Notes: generated by a model not told the origin, from the letters alone. Shown: positions 48,142 through 59,354, counted from the first letter of the stretch. The stretch is DNA of 64,000 nt from Emergomyces orientalis (GCA_002110485.1 MOWL01000067.1:3472001-3536000), one strand, 5' to 3'. Numbers and translations: made by a program.

Positions 48142-49348
48142 TGATTCGCAGATCGCAAAAAGAGCAATGGAATATGATATGATGTGAAGGTTTGTAGTAG
48201 TTCATCGCCGAGCGTAGATTTTATTTCTGATATTTCTAACGATGTATTCTCGGGGGTTTAATCGCTGGATTTTAGGCATAATTGGATTCGACGACGAGGG
48301 CAACCCCCGCGGCCACACAGAAAGCCTTGCATATCTCCTTGTCCATGGCCTTGCATCTTCGCCTAATCCAAAATTGATCGGGCAATTTGTTCCGCGCCTA
48401 GGATTTGTTTGGCTTAGCTGCAGCTGATATTCTATTTATATGTTGACTGATCTTGAAGTTCGAACTCTGAGCGGAGCGGTTGTCATCCAATCCCCTTCCA
48501 TGATATTGAATGATTCTTGCCTCACAGCATGGAAATAGGCCAGGATTGGAGGGGGTCGACTTTACTTCGAAGGAATTTGCACTTTTTTTAATAAAAAAAA
48601 AATTATAAAAAACACTTTACCGCTTTCTGGCGGCTTGGTTGGAAGGATTTTAAGTTCCTGCTCGGTGTTGGAGAATGCTTGATTGGACCAGATGTGTGAG
48701 CTTTGGTGATGTTTTGGCATCTTTGAACTCACATATTTGTTGCCTGCCCTATACAGGCCTACCTAGGTAGGCATTTTAACTGAAGAAATTTTTCCTATTT
48801 GGCCTGCATTTGACGAAAATTAAGAGCAGATTAGAGAGCGAAGTATTAGATGTATATAGTAAAAGAAGGGAGATAAATCGTACACATAGGTGGGATTGTC
48901 ATGTAAATAATGAAGAATAAGAGCACGGAAGATACTCAGCAAATCGTAGAAAAGTAAAAAGAAAACGTCCCGTCATTCCCAGCTTGCTACCCTCTCAAGC
49001 CCGCATACCAGTTTCTTTAATTCCTTTCCCTCTCTTTCTCTCCCCACTGGGAGACTACTATACACACAACGAGTTTGTACAACAAAGGAAACAGATTGAA
49101 GAGTAAGATGGTTATGAAGAATTTTGGTCCCCGTCCAATAATGGGTGGTGGGTTGCAGCGTGTGTGTTCACATCCCAAAGAGCGGCATGTAGGAGCAATG
49201 GCGTCTCATAGACGTAGACCATCGAGTAGAGGAAGCCATGGGATTTTTTTTTTATATTTTTTTTTTTAGGAAGGATGGAGCCTTCATACCAAGCTTACCC
49301 ATGCTACTACTCTATTCCACCAAAATATGCCATAGCGTCAGAATTGAT
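48142..49348. other. Spacer
   Basis: AT-rich, with T and A runs near 48587-48605. A CCTAGGTAGG palindrome-like motif lies near 48764. No gene seen. Confidence 0.45.
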
Positions 49349-50187
49349 TTAGGCACCTTCTCCCCAAATCCCAACCACACCCATGGAGAACCCCAAGCCA
49401 AGGATCCACATTCTCAGTTTTTGAAACTTGCGCTCCTGCTCCATCTGATTCTGGACAGCCTCACCATTGATATTCAACTCGTCTTCTGATTGCGTTGCCG
49501 CTGCGTTCGTGGCTGTGGCAGCAGCAGCGGATGAAGCTTCCTCATCGCCCACAATTTCAATCTCACTTCCATTCCCGTTGGAGTCGTCCTCCTCGCTTCT
49601 CACCGAGACGGAGCTCCCCGCGCTAGCATGAGCAGAACCACCCCATGAAATAACACCAAACCCGGATCGGTGACAAGAGTGAAAGCCAGCCAGACCACCT
49701 GATAGAGAGCACCATGTCATCGTGTCGCGATTGTACCACCATTCCAAACCTGCCCCGCCAATTAGGGAGGTAAGCGCCGTCCAGATCAGGTACGGGTGCC
49801 TTCTACGCGGAGACGACAGAGTGAAGGCCGTGAATAGGGTAATAGCAGTGATGTGGCTAAGCCTAAGAACATGCTTGCGGGTGCGCAGTTGCAGATCTTT
49901 GAGGTTTCGGGAAGCGGTGGAAGCGTTGGGAAGAGATTGGAGAGATGGTATGGCAATGATGGAGGCGGCATATGAAAGGCCCTATATTAGATTATTCGTA
50001 TAGGTCAGTCCGTGGACTTAATTTCCATGTTCCTTTTTTTCGGGCGCATTTCCATTTCCATTCCCCGCCCCCCAGGCAGGGCTGTTCGTTTCTTAAGCAG
50101 AAGGAATCCTTCGGGTGGATCACATACAGTTAAAAGGCCCAGGGAGATGGTTCCCACAAACTTGGAAACTGTAATAGGACAAACCAT
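49349..50187 (-). CDS. ATG33: Atg33-like mitophagy membrane protein
   Basis: Two exons on the minus strand, 50187-50128 and 49981-49349, giving 230 aa. The donor is ACT|GTATGT, the acceptor ATATAG, and the phase is 0. The start MVCPITVSKFVGTISLGLLT joined to GLSYAASIIAIPSLQSLP matches the N-terminal helix and loop of fungal Atg33. Further hydrophobic segments are HITAITLFTAFTL, YLIWTALTSLIGGAGLEWWY and, near the C-terminus, MWILGLGFSMGVVGIWGEGA. Between them lies a Ser/Glu/Ala-rich acidic loop. Atg33 is a mitochondrial outer-membrane protein required for mitophagy in yeast. Sequence identity in this family is low, so the symbol rests on the overall pattern. Confidence 0.78.
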
Positions 50188-51399
50188 GGCGGGCGATTGA
50201 AATCTATTACTGTGGCATACGATAGCCTAGAACTGGTAGAAGGAAATATTTGCGCTGAGGTGCTCAAGCTGGTTACTGGGTTTACCGTTACGTTCGCCAC
50301 GCAATGGGATCACGGATCACGGATCGCAGGTGCTAATTGGATAGTGACAGCAACAATGGCTATCCCGCCAACGGAGGGATGCGGTAGTAGTTAAACCTGT
50401 GCACTGCAGTTGAGAATGTCCCCGAGACGATGTGGATAGAAATCAATTGAGGGAGGAGTTTGCTTGCTGTGATGTTGGAGAGCTGTGATGTCAACTTGTT
50501 GATTAAGACGGATCAGTCATCAACTAGCCTGGCCAATCAGAAGCGTCATATTTCCCCGCTCCCACTTGCTTCGGAGTGATCGCGACGATGAGCACCGATT
50601 AAACGATTGATTACATCCTCGCTTTAATTCCCCCAGAAAGTGAATCTGGCCAAATTTAAATCCGCATCCAATTCCTTTATTGCTATCGGTTCACTAAACA
50701 CTCCGGACAGAGCACAGAGTAACGTATTTCACCACTAACACCACTAACTCCATCACTTTGTACCACCATACTAGTCTTCGTATGGACAAACAAGACAAAC
50801 ATAACTAAAATACCTTCCCATACTAGTTGTGGCGGTACAGATGTGAAATACGATACGTTAACGAGTCCCTACCTTGGTACCTAGGTACGTAGCTAGCCTA
50901 GGTGATTACGTCATTTTGCGATGCTGCTGAAGCAGAAGATCGAAAAGCCCAGGATAGACAAAAAGCAGAAGCAGAGCAAAAAGGTTGAATTTCAATGGGA
51001 TACGGAACTCCCGCGCTAGGATATAGTTTCAGTGTTACAAGTTTACTACCCATGGACAAGTCTCCAAGTATTTTTAAGCATTAACAAGGTGTCTATAGCA
51101 TATATGCTTGAACGAGCGGTAATAGATGGTTGCGCCGAGGTCTGGCGGCTGATCTGACCAACACACAGTGATAACTCCGGCCACACCATAGCCAGTAGAC
51201 CTAGGTCCCCACACCTGCATAACTTTGCGTCGACGTCTCGACCTCCGAGCAAACTGAGATATGTCTTCCTTTCATTCAGGCGGTTAAGTATCTTGCGCAC
51301 CAGCTTGTCAAGTCCTCTGAGATACCACCTGAACCAACACACCATCCCATATCGGTCCGCAAATACACCAATACTTTTTATCTGGGACTTCTTTTCAAC
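50188..51399. promoter_or_regulatory. Divergent spacer between ATG33 and dienoyl-CoA reductase
   Basis: A 1.2-kb divergent region that must carry both promoters. It includes a dense cluster of nested CCTAGG/GGTACC/CTAG palindromes at about 50872-50906. No credible coding frame. Confidence 0.45.
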
Positions 51400-52904
51400 A
51401 TGTCTCTCCCCAAGTCTGCATATGTCAGTGAGGTGTGGAAGGATGGCATTTTCGGTATGTTCTTCTAGTTCTCTTCATAAATGCCATCATCCAACAACAG
51501 CTCCGCGATCCGGGCGAGACAACCGAACTAACCATCTCCCCAATGGAATAGATAACAAAGTCGTATTCTGTACCGGTGGTGCAGGCTCTATTTGCAGCGC
51601 CCAAGTGCGGGCGATGGTGTATCTAGGCGCCAATGCATTCATCCTCGGGAGGAATGTCGAGAAAACGGAGCGAATTGCGAAGGACATTGCTACAGCCCGC
51701 CCTGGCGCAAAAGTTATCGGGCAGGGGGGTATTGACGTCCGGAGCTTCGATAGCCTACAAAGTGCAGCTGAACGCTGTGTGACGGAGTTGGGTGCAATCG
51801 ACTTCGTTATGTGTGTATACCCCGTCCATGTTTCCCCCATGTTCCCGTCTGCAGATAATTACCCTGGATGGGCTTCTGAAAACACCACAGATTCTCCCAT
51901 TTTCAAGGATATAATGATGTGTACTAATCTGGATCTCTACCAAATTCAGTGCTGGTGCAGCTGGGAACTTCCTCGCCTCGATAGATCAGCTCTCCGTCAA
52001 CGCCTTCAAGTCAGTCATGGACATCGATGTTTTGGGATCGTACAACACCCTAAAAGCCACAATCCCCTATCTCGTTGAATCTGCCGCGAAACACAAATCT
52101 GATGGAATTACTGGTGAGTTCCGGCATGTATTTACGTGCCCGTAACCGTAACTAATTTCCCAATTACCACATCACAGCCTCTCCCACAGGCACCGGCGGA
52201 CGCATTATTTTCGTCAGCGCAACAATCCATTATACCGGAGTCCCTCTCCAGACGCATGTCGCAGTTGCCAAAGCCGGAGTAGACTCGCTGTCTAATAACG
52301 TGGCAATTGAATACGGCCCGCGGGGGGTCAATTCCAACATCATATCCCCTGGGCCAATCGGAGGCACCGAGGTACGTTGCCCCAGGCCGCATTTAGCTCA
52401 TTCCTATTTTAGCCCAGCCCCAACTCCAACCCACCATGCACACCCCCTCTGATTGTAAACAACCTTATCTCTGACACTTGCCGCGAAATCACCAGGGAAT
52501 GCATCGTCTTTCCCGCACGGGGGATGCAAAGGCTCGGATGTCCATAATTCCATCAGGAAGATGGGGTACGATCAAGGAAATAGCGGACGCCACCATCTAC
52601 CTCTTCTCGGATGCCGGAAACTATGTCAATGGAGCAAATCTCGTCGGTACGTAATATTACATATATTTATCCCTCCCGACTCCAATCTACCATGGAATGG
52701 GAAGACCACGATACATCCCTGTAGAAAATCTCCAACTAACTTTCGTGTTTCTTTCTTTTTCTTCCACCACAATTAGTGGACGGTGCTGCTTGGCGTTTCC
52801 AGAACCAGGTCAACAAGCCCGGATTCAAGTATCCTGATTTCCTCCTCTCCGGCGACGAGGTGACGGGTGTGGCAGGATTGAAGCAACCGAAATCGAAAAT
52901 TTAA
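51400..52904 (+). CDS. SPS19: Peroxisomal 2,4-dienoyl-CoA reductase (SDR family)
   Basis: Six exons: 51400-51454, 51552-51810, 51950-52113, 52178-52371, 52496-52646 and 52777-52904, giving 316 aa. All phases close. The N-terminal nucleotide-binding motif is FCTGGAGSICSAQVRAMV, in the TGGxG form seen in dienoyl-CoA reductases. It is followed by IAGAAGNFLASIDQLS (the NAG-type motif), VSATIHYTG, the catalytic lysine in VAVAKAGVDSLS, and SPGPIGGTEGMHRLS. The enzyme reduces 2,4-dienoyl-CoA with NADPH during beta-oxidation of unsaturated fatty acids. The C-terminus SKI is a PTS1-like tripeptide, fitting yeast Sps19, which is peroxisomal. Intron 2 begins with the weaker donor GTGTGT but gives the conserved FVIAGAAGN join. 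Confidence 0.92.
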
Positions 52905-53301
52905 AATGTATATATGAGTTTCAATTAGTTTGGAGTCTAAGAATGAGTCAGATTACCGGCGATTTTCTTTCCATTGACATTTTTTCGTTGACTATTTCTT
53001 TTTCTTTCGTTTCTTTCGATTCATTCAATTTGGCGGCGGGTCCTGATCGATTGCGCCTCTGTTTTCGCCCAACATTATATTTTTTGCCATTTACGTATTT
53101 TATAATCCATATATTAATCTTTTATGTTCACATTCATGAGCAAAAATATCCTTGCTCCCTATATCTATATCGTTCATTCGAATGGCTGTCGTCGATGGGA
53201 ACTGGTTGTTTTCTGTCATGGCGGAAAATATATTACTCCACTCACTTATTTTGGAATACTGCAAAATAACTTGAGTGCTAGCCGGTCAGCACCAATAACG
53301 G
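52905..53301. other. 3' flank of the reductase and tRNA upstream region
   Basis: T-rich spacer. No gene seen between the reductase stop and the tRNA. Confidence 0.45.
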
Positions 53302-53382
53302 GCCCTTGTAGCTCAGTCGTAGTAGCGCATGACTTGTATTAATGAGATCATGAGGTCCGCGGTTCAATCCCGCGCGGGGGCA
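53302..53382 (+). tRNA. tRNA-Thr (anticodon TGT), with 8-nt intron
   Basis: A cloverleaf can be drawn. The acceptor GCCCTTG pairs with CGGGGGC (with G-T pairs), the anticodon stem CATGA pairs with TCATG, and the T arm is CGCGG-TTCAATC-CCGCG. The anticodon TGT lies at 53335-53337. The bases TTAATGAG at 53339-53346 sit one base 3' of the anticodon, the canonical intron site. Removing them leaves a 73-nt tRNA. A T-run near 53391 can serve as Pol III terminator. Confidence 0.88.
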
Positions 53383-54268
53383 AGGTTTTCTTTTTATTTT
53401 TTTTATTCTTCTCATCATTCATCAAAGCAAGTATGCTTCTCTTTTCGTTTAGTCACCTTAATTTTCGTATATATCTGGAGAGAAAATCGGGGGGGGTTTT
53501 TTTTTAAATTTTATTTTTATTTTTATTTTTATTTTTCGCTTAATTGGCCTCCGGTCCTGTGCCCTTTGTGACTTGATCGTATAAAATCTTCAGAAAGACA
53601 TGATTCACTTCATATTTCATAATATTTCACACAGTTCTATACGATAAATCTATGAGTCAAAATTTCATATCTCTGCACTTGTCGTCGCAGCTGCATGTTT
53701 ATACTCTCATCTTCACGCTTCATCTCTACTTTCTATAAGAGTATCTGAATGAGAACTAAATTGAAGTGCACAGTAGATCAGGCATTGATAATTCCAGCTA
53801 CACACCGTGCAATGATAAAAATTACCATGTTATTTGAAAGCCTTACATTTTTGACATGGTGAAATTATAATATGCTGGACAAGCCGATCATTACCTATTT
53901 TGAATTTCATAGAGTCAAATTGAAAAGCTCAGCTAGATACACGACCAAATAGCCCATCAGGTCTTTTATGTATGTCTTTTGACGTAACGTCGGAAGGCTT
54001 GAGATGTGCTAAAAAAAAGCGTTTACTTTTCAGTCACATATTGCTTTGCGTCTACGCACTCCAAGTTCGTCTGTACAAAGAAGAATCTTTTTGTTTGTGG
54101 TGACGTTGGTAAGGCCTCTAGTGCCATATTTTTTGCTTTTCGCGTCGAGTTGGATGTGGTTCGAAAGGCTGTCTAAAAGACACCACGCTAGTAGTTCCAC
54201 CATGGTTGGAACAAGGTGGGTGGCAACCCAAACATAACTTTTTCCGGCGTTTCTGAACTCAACAATCA
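53383..54268. other. Spacer between the two tRNA genes
   Basis: AT-rich, with a G8/T9 junction at about 53489 and an ATTTTT-unit repeat at about 53506-53536. No gene seen. Confidence 0.5.
53506..53536. repeat. (ATTTTT)n tandem repeat
   Basis: Four to five imperfect hexamer units just downstream of the tRNA. Confidence 0.8.
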
Positions 54269-54341
54269 GCGCGCATGGCTAAGTGGTTACGGCGTCCCGC
54301 TCGTAACGGGAAGATCGTCGGTTCGACTCCGACTGTGCGCA
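54269..54341 (+). tRNA. tRNA-Thr (anticodon CGT)
   Basis: A 73-nt cloverleaf without intron. The acceptor GCGCGCA pairs with TGTGCGC, the anticodon stem TCCCG pairs with CGGGA around loop CTCGTAA, and the T arm is GTCGG-TTCGACT-CCGAC. The anticodon CGT lies at 54302-54304. T-rich sequence follows within about 25 bases. Confidence 0.93.
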
Positions 54342-56270
54342 TTTGTCTACTAATTTATACTTTCTTTTTTCGTTGTTACTTTTTTTACCCCTTTCATTGA
54401 TATGAATGGAGCATCAGCTGTTCTTTTTATGACAACAACTTCTATTATATTTTTTTTGAAATCTTCGATAATTTCAAAAGAAAAGAACGTGCTCACTCGA
54501 AAATAAAACCTTTATTCACAACTTGTTCATAGTCCTCCTTTCCAGGTTTCATTTCAACCACATACAGTGGAAGAGGACTGTAAACAATTTATCAACTGCT
54601 GTTCATGAACTCATTTGAGGACACATTCTTTGTTGAGAATCGTACGATGAAACCAGCTTAAGGCTGAAATGTCTAAATGCCCTTTACCTTTGTCTCCTTG
54701 GCCTTGAAAAACAAAGTCTATGGTTATATTTTACTAGCAGTATCATAAAGTTTTCGGGGAACCACAATCAACTTCTCGGACATATATATATATACGTGAG
54801 AATCACAGAATAAAGAATAATAACACTGACTCGCTTTGCTTTTTGGTGTATGAACAATATACGACAGAGAGGCTCGATGGGGTCTGTCAGTCGAGACCTT
54901 GGCTTGGTAAGAAGGAATGGGTGTGTGTGTGGCTTAGAAGTCAAAGGGAAGAATTCATTCATTCATTGACGTTGGAATAAGCGAAGGGCGATGGAAGAAA
55001 GGGAGAAAGCGAGAAAGAAAGAAAGAAAAGAAATCAGAGACCGGGCTGAACCAGGACACACGCTATCAAAGAAGCTGAATGCTCTAGATGTACACACTCG
55101 TATGATACCATAGCATTTTGGCTTGGAGAGAGCTAAGTGTGGGATGCGGATGATGACTACTATGTCTATGTCATGTCATAATTTATATATATAGCCATTT
55201 TAGAATAACAAGAGAGTATGATATGCTGCTTGCTATTTAGGTACTTAGGTGCCGCCAAAAGCACCTCTGCCTGGTAGTAACGGTAGAGTGAAGAGAATGC
55301 GCCTAAGTAAAAGGGGTAATGTCCTCCTGGCTTCCGCCTGGTTGACTGTATTGTGTTGCACTGTGTCCTTGTCACATCCTACCCCGGTTGGTTTATCCAA
55401 TGCCCAGCAAATATGTGTGAATAGGCACAGTGGGTTGACAGCCATTTCAATTGAATCATTCTATAAATGTGTTTTGAAATTGTTGGCAATGTCAGGGAAT
55501 AACAGTGCAAGTGAGTGAATGGATGGATGAACATCCCCAACCCCTTTTTCGCGCCAGCTTCATTCACGTATATTACTCGAACACACACACACACAGGTTT
55601 CAATCTGGTTTCATCCCCTTCTCGCTCATCTGTTTCTTTCATCCATTTTCATTTCTCTAAGAATGAGAGAGCTGTTCTTGTCCAGTGAACAGTCCATCGA
55701 CTTCATCTTACTTGATGTCTTTATTTCGAGCCAACCAGGCCTTTTTTATCGCTGAGAGAATTTCAAACCACCACCGTTTTTAATCCTTTGGGTGGTGCCC
55801 ATCTTTGTCAATTCATCCAAGCAGCAACTGTGGAGTCTTGGTCCTCGTGTTACTATCGTTGTTTGCTGGTCGTCAAGTCAACTCTTCAGCCCTTTAAACC
55901 CATAGAAATTTGAGACTTGTGTGCCTCTTGTTCACCTAAGAGATCCAAAGAATAAACAAAGCAAGAGAAACATACCTCTAGTTTACCCAAAAATAGCGTC
56001 TCTTGTCCTCGATTTCGCTTCTAGAAGCGCTGGGTTGGATCCCTTTAGAGGCCAAATCCGCCCGAGTTACCCATTGCGTTGATAGTTCTGCCCCCAATCC
56101 GCCTCAATTAACCGCCTCAGATACCACAAAGCCTGGTCATGTTGCTTTAACTTTATTCAGCTTCATCTTCGAACTTCTGAACCACCTTGTCACTGGCCTA
56201 GTCATAGGTAGAACCGATTCTCATCACTTTCTCCTTCTCATGTCCCTCAGATTTAATCAGCGAACCGAAG
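54342..56270. other. 1.9-kb spacer and long leader of the TQT-array gene
   Basis: Contains AT repeats at 54782-54794 and CA repeats near 55582. A 153-codon frame at 56003-56464 overlaps the start of the next gene in another frame; it looks like leader sequence, though it might act as an upstream ORF. Confidence 0.45.
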
Positions 56271-59200
56271 ATGGCTGGAAAGGAGATGATCGAGAACCGC
56301 CCTGCCAACGGTATCGGGCAGAGCTTTCAAGTCAAACCAGGGCAAGCATCTTCAGCCAGCCCAACTCAGTGGCATGTCAATTCCCCAAAGCCAAGCGAGA
56401 ATACTACGCCGAAGAGCAAGAATACCAAGCAAGGAGCCCCTCCTGGGGGAGAGAGCCACGATGATCAGGCGTCAAAAATAAACGACCAAGATTCTGGTCC
56501 GAATACAGTGATCGAGAAAAGTGCCACGAACAGTAGAGAAAGTCAGGTGAGTGATCCGCCAACACTAGGCTCAAGGGGAAAAAAGAACCAAAGCCATGGG
56601 ATGGGAAAAGAAAACGTTCCACCGTCAAGTGTTGAGGGCTTTACAGCTGCAAGGACAACGGCTTCCCCACCGAAACGACCGGCTGCGTTCGGTACACAGC
56701 AGTCAACTGGTGGAGAAAAGCCACCCGGTAAAAATATCATTACTAGCAAGAATGACCGACCAACAACACCCAGTCCAGCTCCAAGTAGCAAAAATGGCGA
56801 CAAAACGAAGGGCAAAGCTAAAATTCAGGACCCAAGGCCTGGAAGTAAAATAGCAGATATGTCGACAAAGACCTGCCAAAGAGCCGTAGCCAACTTATAT
56901 GCGCCATTGAACAGCAGACAATCATCACCCAGCAAGTCAACCATTGAACGAAATATTCAATCTGCTACAGGCTCCAGGTTAGCGGGTAGAAGCTCGAATA
57001 CCGTCATGGAAGACGCTACCTCCGCATCTCGCGGAGCAAGGAAAAAGAAAAAGAAGGCTGGTAGAGGAAGGAGCAAGAGGAAATCTTCTACTATCGATCA
57101 AGAGTCTGCAGCGGATGGTGGCAGTTCTGCGTCCGACACGTCGAGCCGAACTAAGCAGCCCGTTCTATCTGCGTTTCTATCTGAGACAGCTGCTGGGAAA
57201 CGCCCAGTCGCGACTGCAGATGCTAGTGTAAAACCTGTAGCTGCCACCAGAGTATTGGAGATAGATACCAAAGGGCAGTCGAACAAAGGGTACGGAGCAA
57301 GCAGCCGCGCCCCATCTCCAGCCAATGGAGATGAGAGTAAAGCCATCACGACCGACAATGTCTGCAGTGTCAAGGGCACAGCTCCAAAGAACGGGCAGCC
57401 TGCAAGGGGTGACTTTAGCACTGGAAATAATGGAGACGACCAAGCATTCACCCAAGCATTCACCGCCCTAGGTAGCGGACAAGGCCCAAGTTTTGCAAAG
57501 GCTATCAACAAAAGAAACAAGCCCCGGCCTAGCAAGGCAGAGAAACTACTAAAGATGCAAGCTGATGCCCAAGCTAATTCTCCAATTTTCGAGAACAAAC
57601 CTCACGAAACATTAGAAGGTTCTGGATCTGAGGATGGCATAAACGACCATTCGATGATAAGCATCGCAGATGTACCTTCGGACGACGAACTTGGAGTTGA
57701 AAAAATAGAGGAGATATTTGGAAGACATGATGTGTCTGATTTAAGCAAGCTGGAATGCATCAAGGGCATAATGATCAAGCAAAATCAAATTATCGCGCGC
57801 AAAACTCAGTTGGTTAACAATTACCTCAAAGAAAATGAGGCGTTACAGGAAAGAGTTGAAGAATTTGACTCCAGCATCCTGACTCAGGAGGATGACATGA
57901 GTGAGCAACAGGTGCAAATCGACAAACTGAAAGCAGTAGTGGAAGAATTCCAGCGACAGATACAAAGTCAAGAGTCGTTCATCAAAACTGCCGAGCAGGA
58001 CAAATTGCGACTCGAAGAGCTGCTCAAATCAAGCGCACTGTCACTCAAGAGTACGGAAAAAGATAAGAAAGCACTCAAAGAATCACTTTCCAAAATGGCG
58101 AAAGATGCGGCCGAAATGAAAAATGCTATAGACCAGCTAATAGGAGAGAAGAACGGTTGTCTCGCGACAATCAGCAAGTACGAATCAGAACGGGATATGC
58201 TGCTGTCTCAGTTACACCATGGCCCTACACAGTTGGAAAACATTCGCCTAGAGTCTGAGCTCTTGGAGAAAAGTACTGAGCTTGCTGTTGCAAATCAAAA
58301 CCTAAAGGATTTCCAAAAAGAGTTTATTGCACTGAGGAAACTCGAGAAAAAGGAGCAAGGAAAGCGCACACCATCAGCATTGAGCACAGAGCTGTGGTTG
58401 GTTGGGGACGGAAAGGAGGATGAGTGGGAGCCCTCTATAGATCAGAGTGGCGTGGAAAGAAACCCCTTCGCCCCACTATCGTCTCCAGTCATGACACCCT
58501 CACCGTTCCAATTTGGCGAACCAACGCCCTTTGGGAACCGGGGGGCCAAGCAAGAGACAGAGTATCAAATTCCGATGACGTTTCGGCGCCAGCCGGAGGA
58601 GGTAACTAAGGGATTAAGTTCTGTCACATATCTGAATGCTGGCATTCAGACAGAGATCCCAGCGGGCATTTCATTCTCAATGCCAAAGAGCAGAGTAGAA
58701 GTGTTGGAAATTTCAACGCAAACACAAACACATCTCGAGCTTGGTATCCACAGCTCAACTCAGACAAACGGGGTGGCCACGTTGGAGGCCTCCGCACAGA
58801 CAATCGCAGGGGCAGGCACTCATGTGTTCGAGATGTTTGAAGCATCCACGCAGACGATGGATGAGCTTGGTGTCTCGAGCGAAGACCAGACAATTAAATT
58901 GGACGTCATAGAAGGTTCCACACAGACAGAAACAGACGCGAGAATTCACGAGGTGAAGGTGTTGGAAGCTTCTACACAGACAGTGGTTGGAATTGATATC
59001 TCAACCACAACACAGACAGGCAAGGTAGAGTTGGTTGAGGCTTCCACGCAAACTGACATAGCAGCTGGCGCTCGCCAGATGAAAGACGTATTGGTGCAGA
59101 CAAAGCCAGTCACCATTGTTCGTCGAAGGGGATTAGGACGGGGACTTAGAATCGCCTTAATGATGCTTGCATGGGCAGTCATTATACTCTGGGGCAATAA

Positions 59201-59354
59201 GGAGGACCAGCAACTCTGGCTTGATGCCAACGACGTGTCCCGGGCGGCATTTATAGGAATTAGAGACAGGTCGCTGGGGCCGTTTCCGTGGCTTGAGCAG
59301 TTGAGGTATGATCTCATTGTCTGGTTGCAGGTAGACCGAGTACTTCATGGGTGA
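56271..59354 (+). CDS. Coiled-coil membrane protein with ordered TQT (LC8-type) array
   Basis: A single-exon frame of 1027 aa. Residues 1-470 are disordered, Ser/Thr/Lys/Pro-rich, with a basic patch RKKKKKAGRGRSKRK. Residues about 490-700 form a long heptad-rich coiled coil (QNQIIARKTQLVNNY, EEFQRQIQSQESF, ESELLEKSTEL). Residues 793-943 carry twelve QT dipeptides, most as STQT, AQT or TTQT: Q793, 817, 819, 831, 843, 861, 873, 885, 903, 915, 927 and 943. Nine of these form three exact 42-residue periods, each spaced 12-12-18. A single hydrophobic helix (about 958-975, IALMMLAWAVIILWGN) follows an Arg-rich stretch, and about 50 residues come after it. TQT is the recognition core for dynein light chain LC8, and Nup159 and Pac11 use similar arrays. 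I cannot name the protein. Dynein or LC8 scaffolding at a membrane is inference. Confidence 0.83.
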   Translation: MAGKEMIENRPANGIGQSFQVKPGQASSASPTQWHVNSPKPSENTTPKSKNTKQGAPPGGESHDDQASKINDQDSGPNTVIEKSATNSRESQVSDPPTLGSRGKKNQSHGMGKENVPPSSVEGFTAARTTASPPKRPAAFGTQQSTGGEKPPGKNIITSKNDRPTTPSPAPSSKNGDKTKGKAKIQDPRPGSKIADMSTKTCQRAVANLYAPLNSRQSSPSKSTIERNIQSATGSRLAGRSSNTVMEDATSASRGARKKKKKAGRGRSKRKSSTIDQESAADGGSSASDTSSRTKQPVLSAFLSETAAGKRPVATADASVKPVAATRVLEIDTKGQSNKGYGASSRAPSPANGDESKAITTDNVCSVKGTAPKNGQPARGDFSTGNNGDDQAFTQAFTALGSGQGPSFAKAINKRNKPRPSKAEKLLKMQADAQANSPIFENKPHETLEGSGSEDGINDHSMISIADVPSDDELGVEKIEEIFGRHDVSDLSKLECIKGIMIKQNQIIARKTQLVNNYLKENEALQERVEEFDSSILTQEDDMSEQQVQIDKLKAVVEEFQRQIQSQESFIKTAEQDKLRLEELLKSSALSLKSTEKDKKALKESLSKMAKDAAEMKNAIDQLIGEKNGCLATISKYESERDMLLSQLHHGPTQLENIRLESELLEKSTELAVANQNLKDFQKEFIALRKLEKKEQGKRTPSALSTELWLVGDGKEDEWEPSIDQSGVERNPFAPLSSPVMTPSPFQFGEPTPFGNRGAKQETEYQIPMTFRRQPEEVTKGLSSVTYLNAGIQTEIPAGISFSMPKSRVEVLEISTQTQTHLELGIHSSTQTNGVATLEASAQTIAGAGTHVFEMFEASTQTMDELGVSSEDQTIKLDVIEGSTQTETDARIHEVKVLEASTQTVVGIDISTTTQTGKVELVEASTQTDIAAGARQMKDVLVQTKPVTIVRRRGLGRGLRIALMMLAWAVIILWGNKEDQQLWLDANDVSRAAFIGIRDRSLGPFPWLEQLRYDLIVWLQVDRVLHG
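58641..59102 (+). repeat. Coding tandem repeat: three 42-residue units with TQT motifs
   Basis: The DNA encodes three consecutive 126-bp periods. Each begins near E(A/I)STQT and holds QT dipeptides at fixed offsets 0, 12 and 24. The spacer sequences differ strongly, while the QT core and preceding Ser/Thr are kept, which points to selection on the motif spacing. One QT lies before and one after the array. Confidence 0.85.

Noticed and set aside
56003..56464. 153-codon frame overlapping the start of the TQT-array gene
   Set aside because: It lacks domains and lies in another frame over the real N-terminus. It is at most an upstream ORF.
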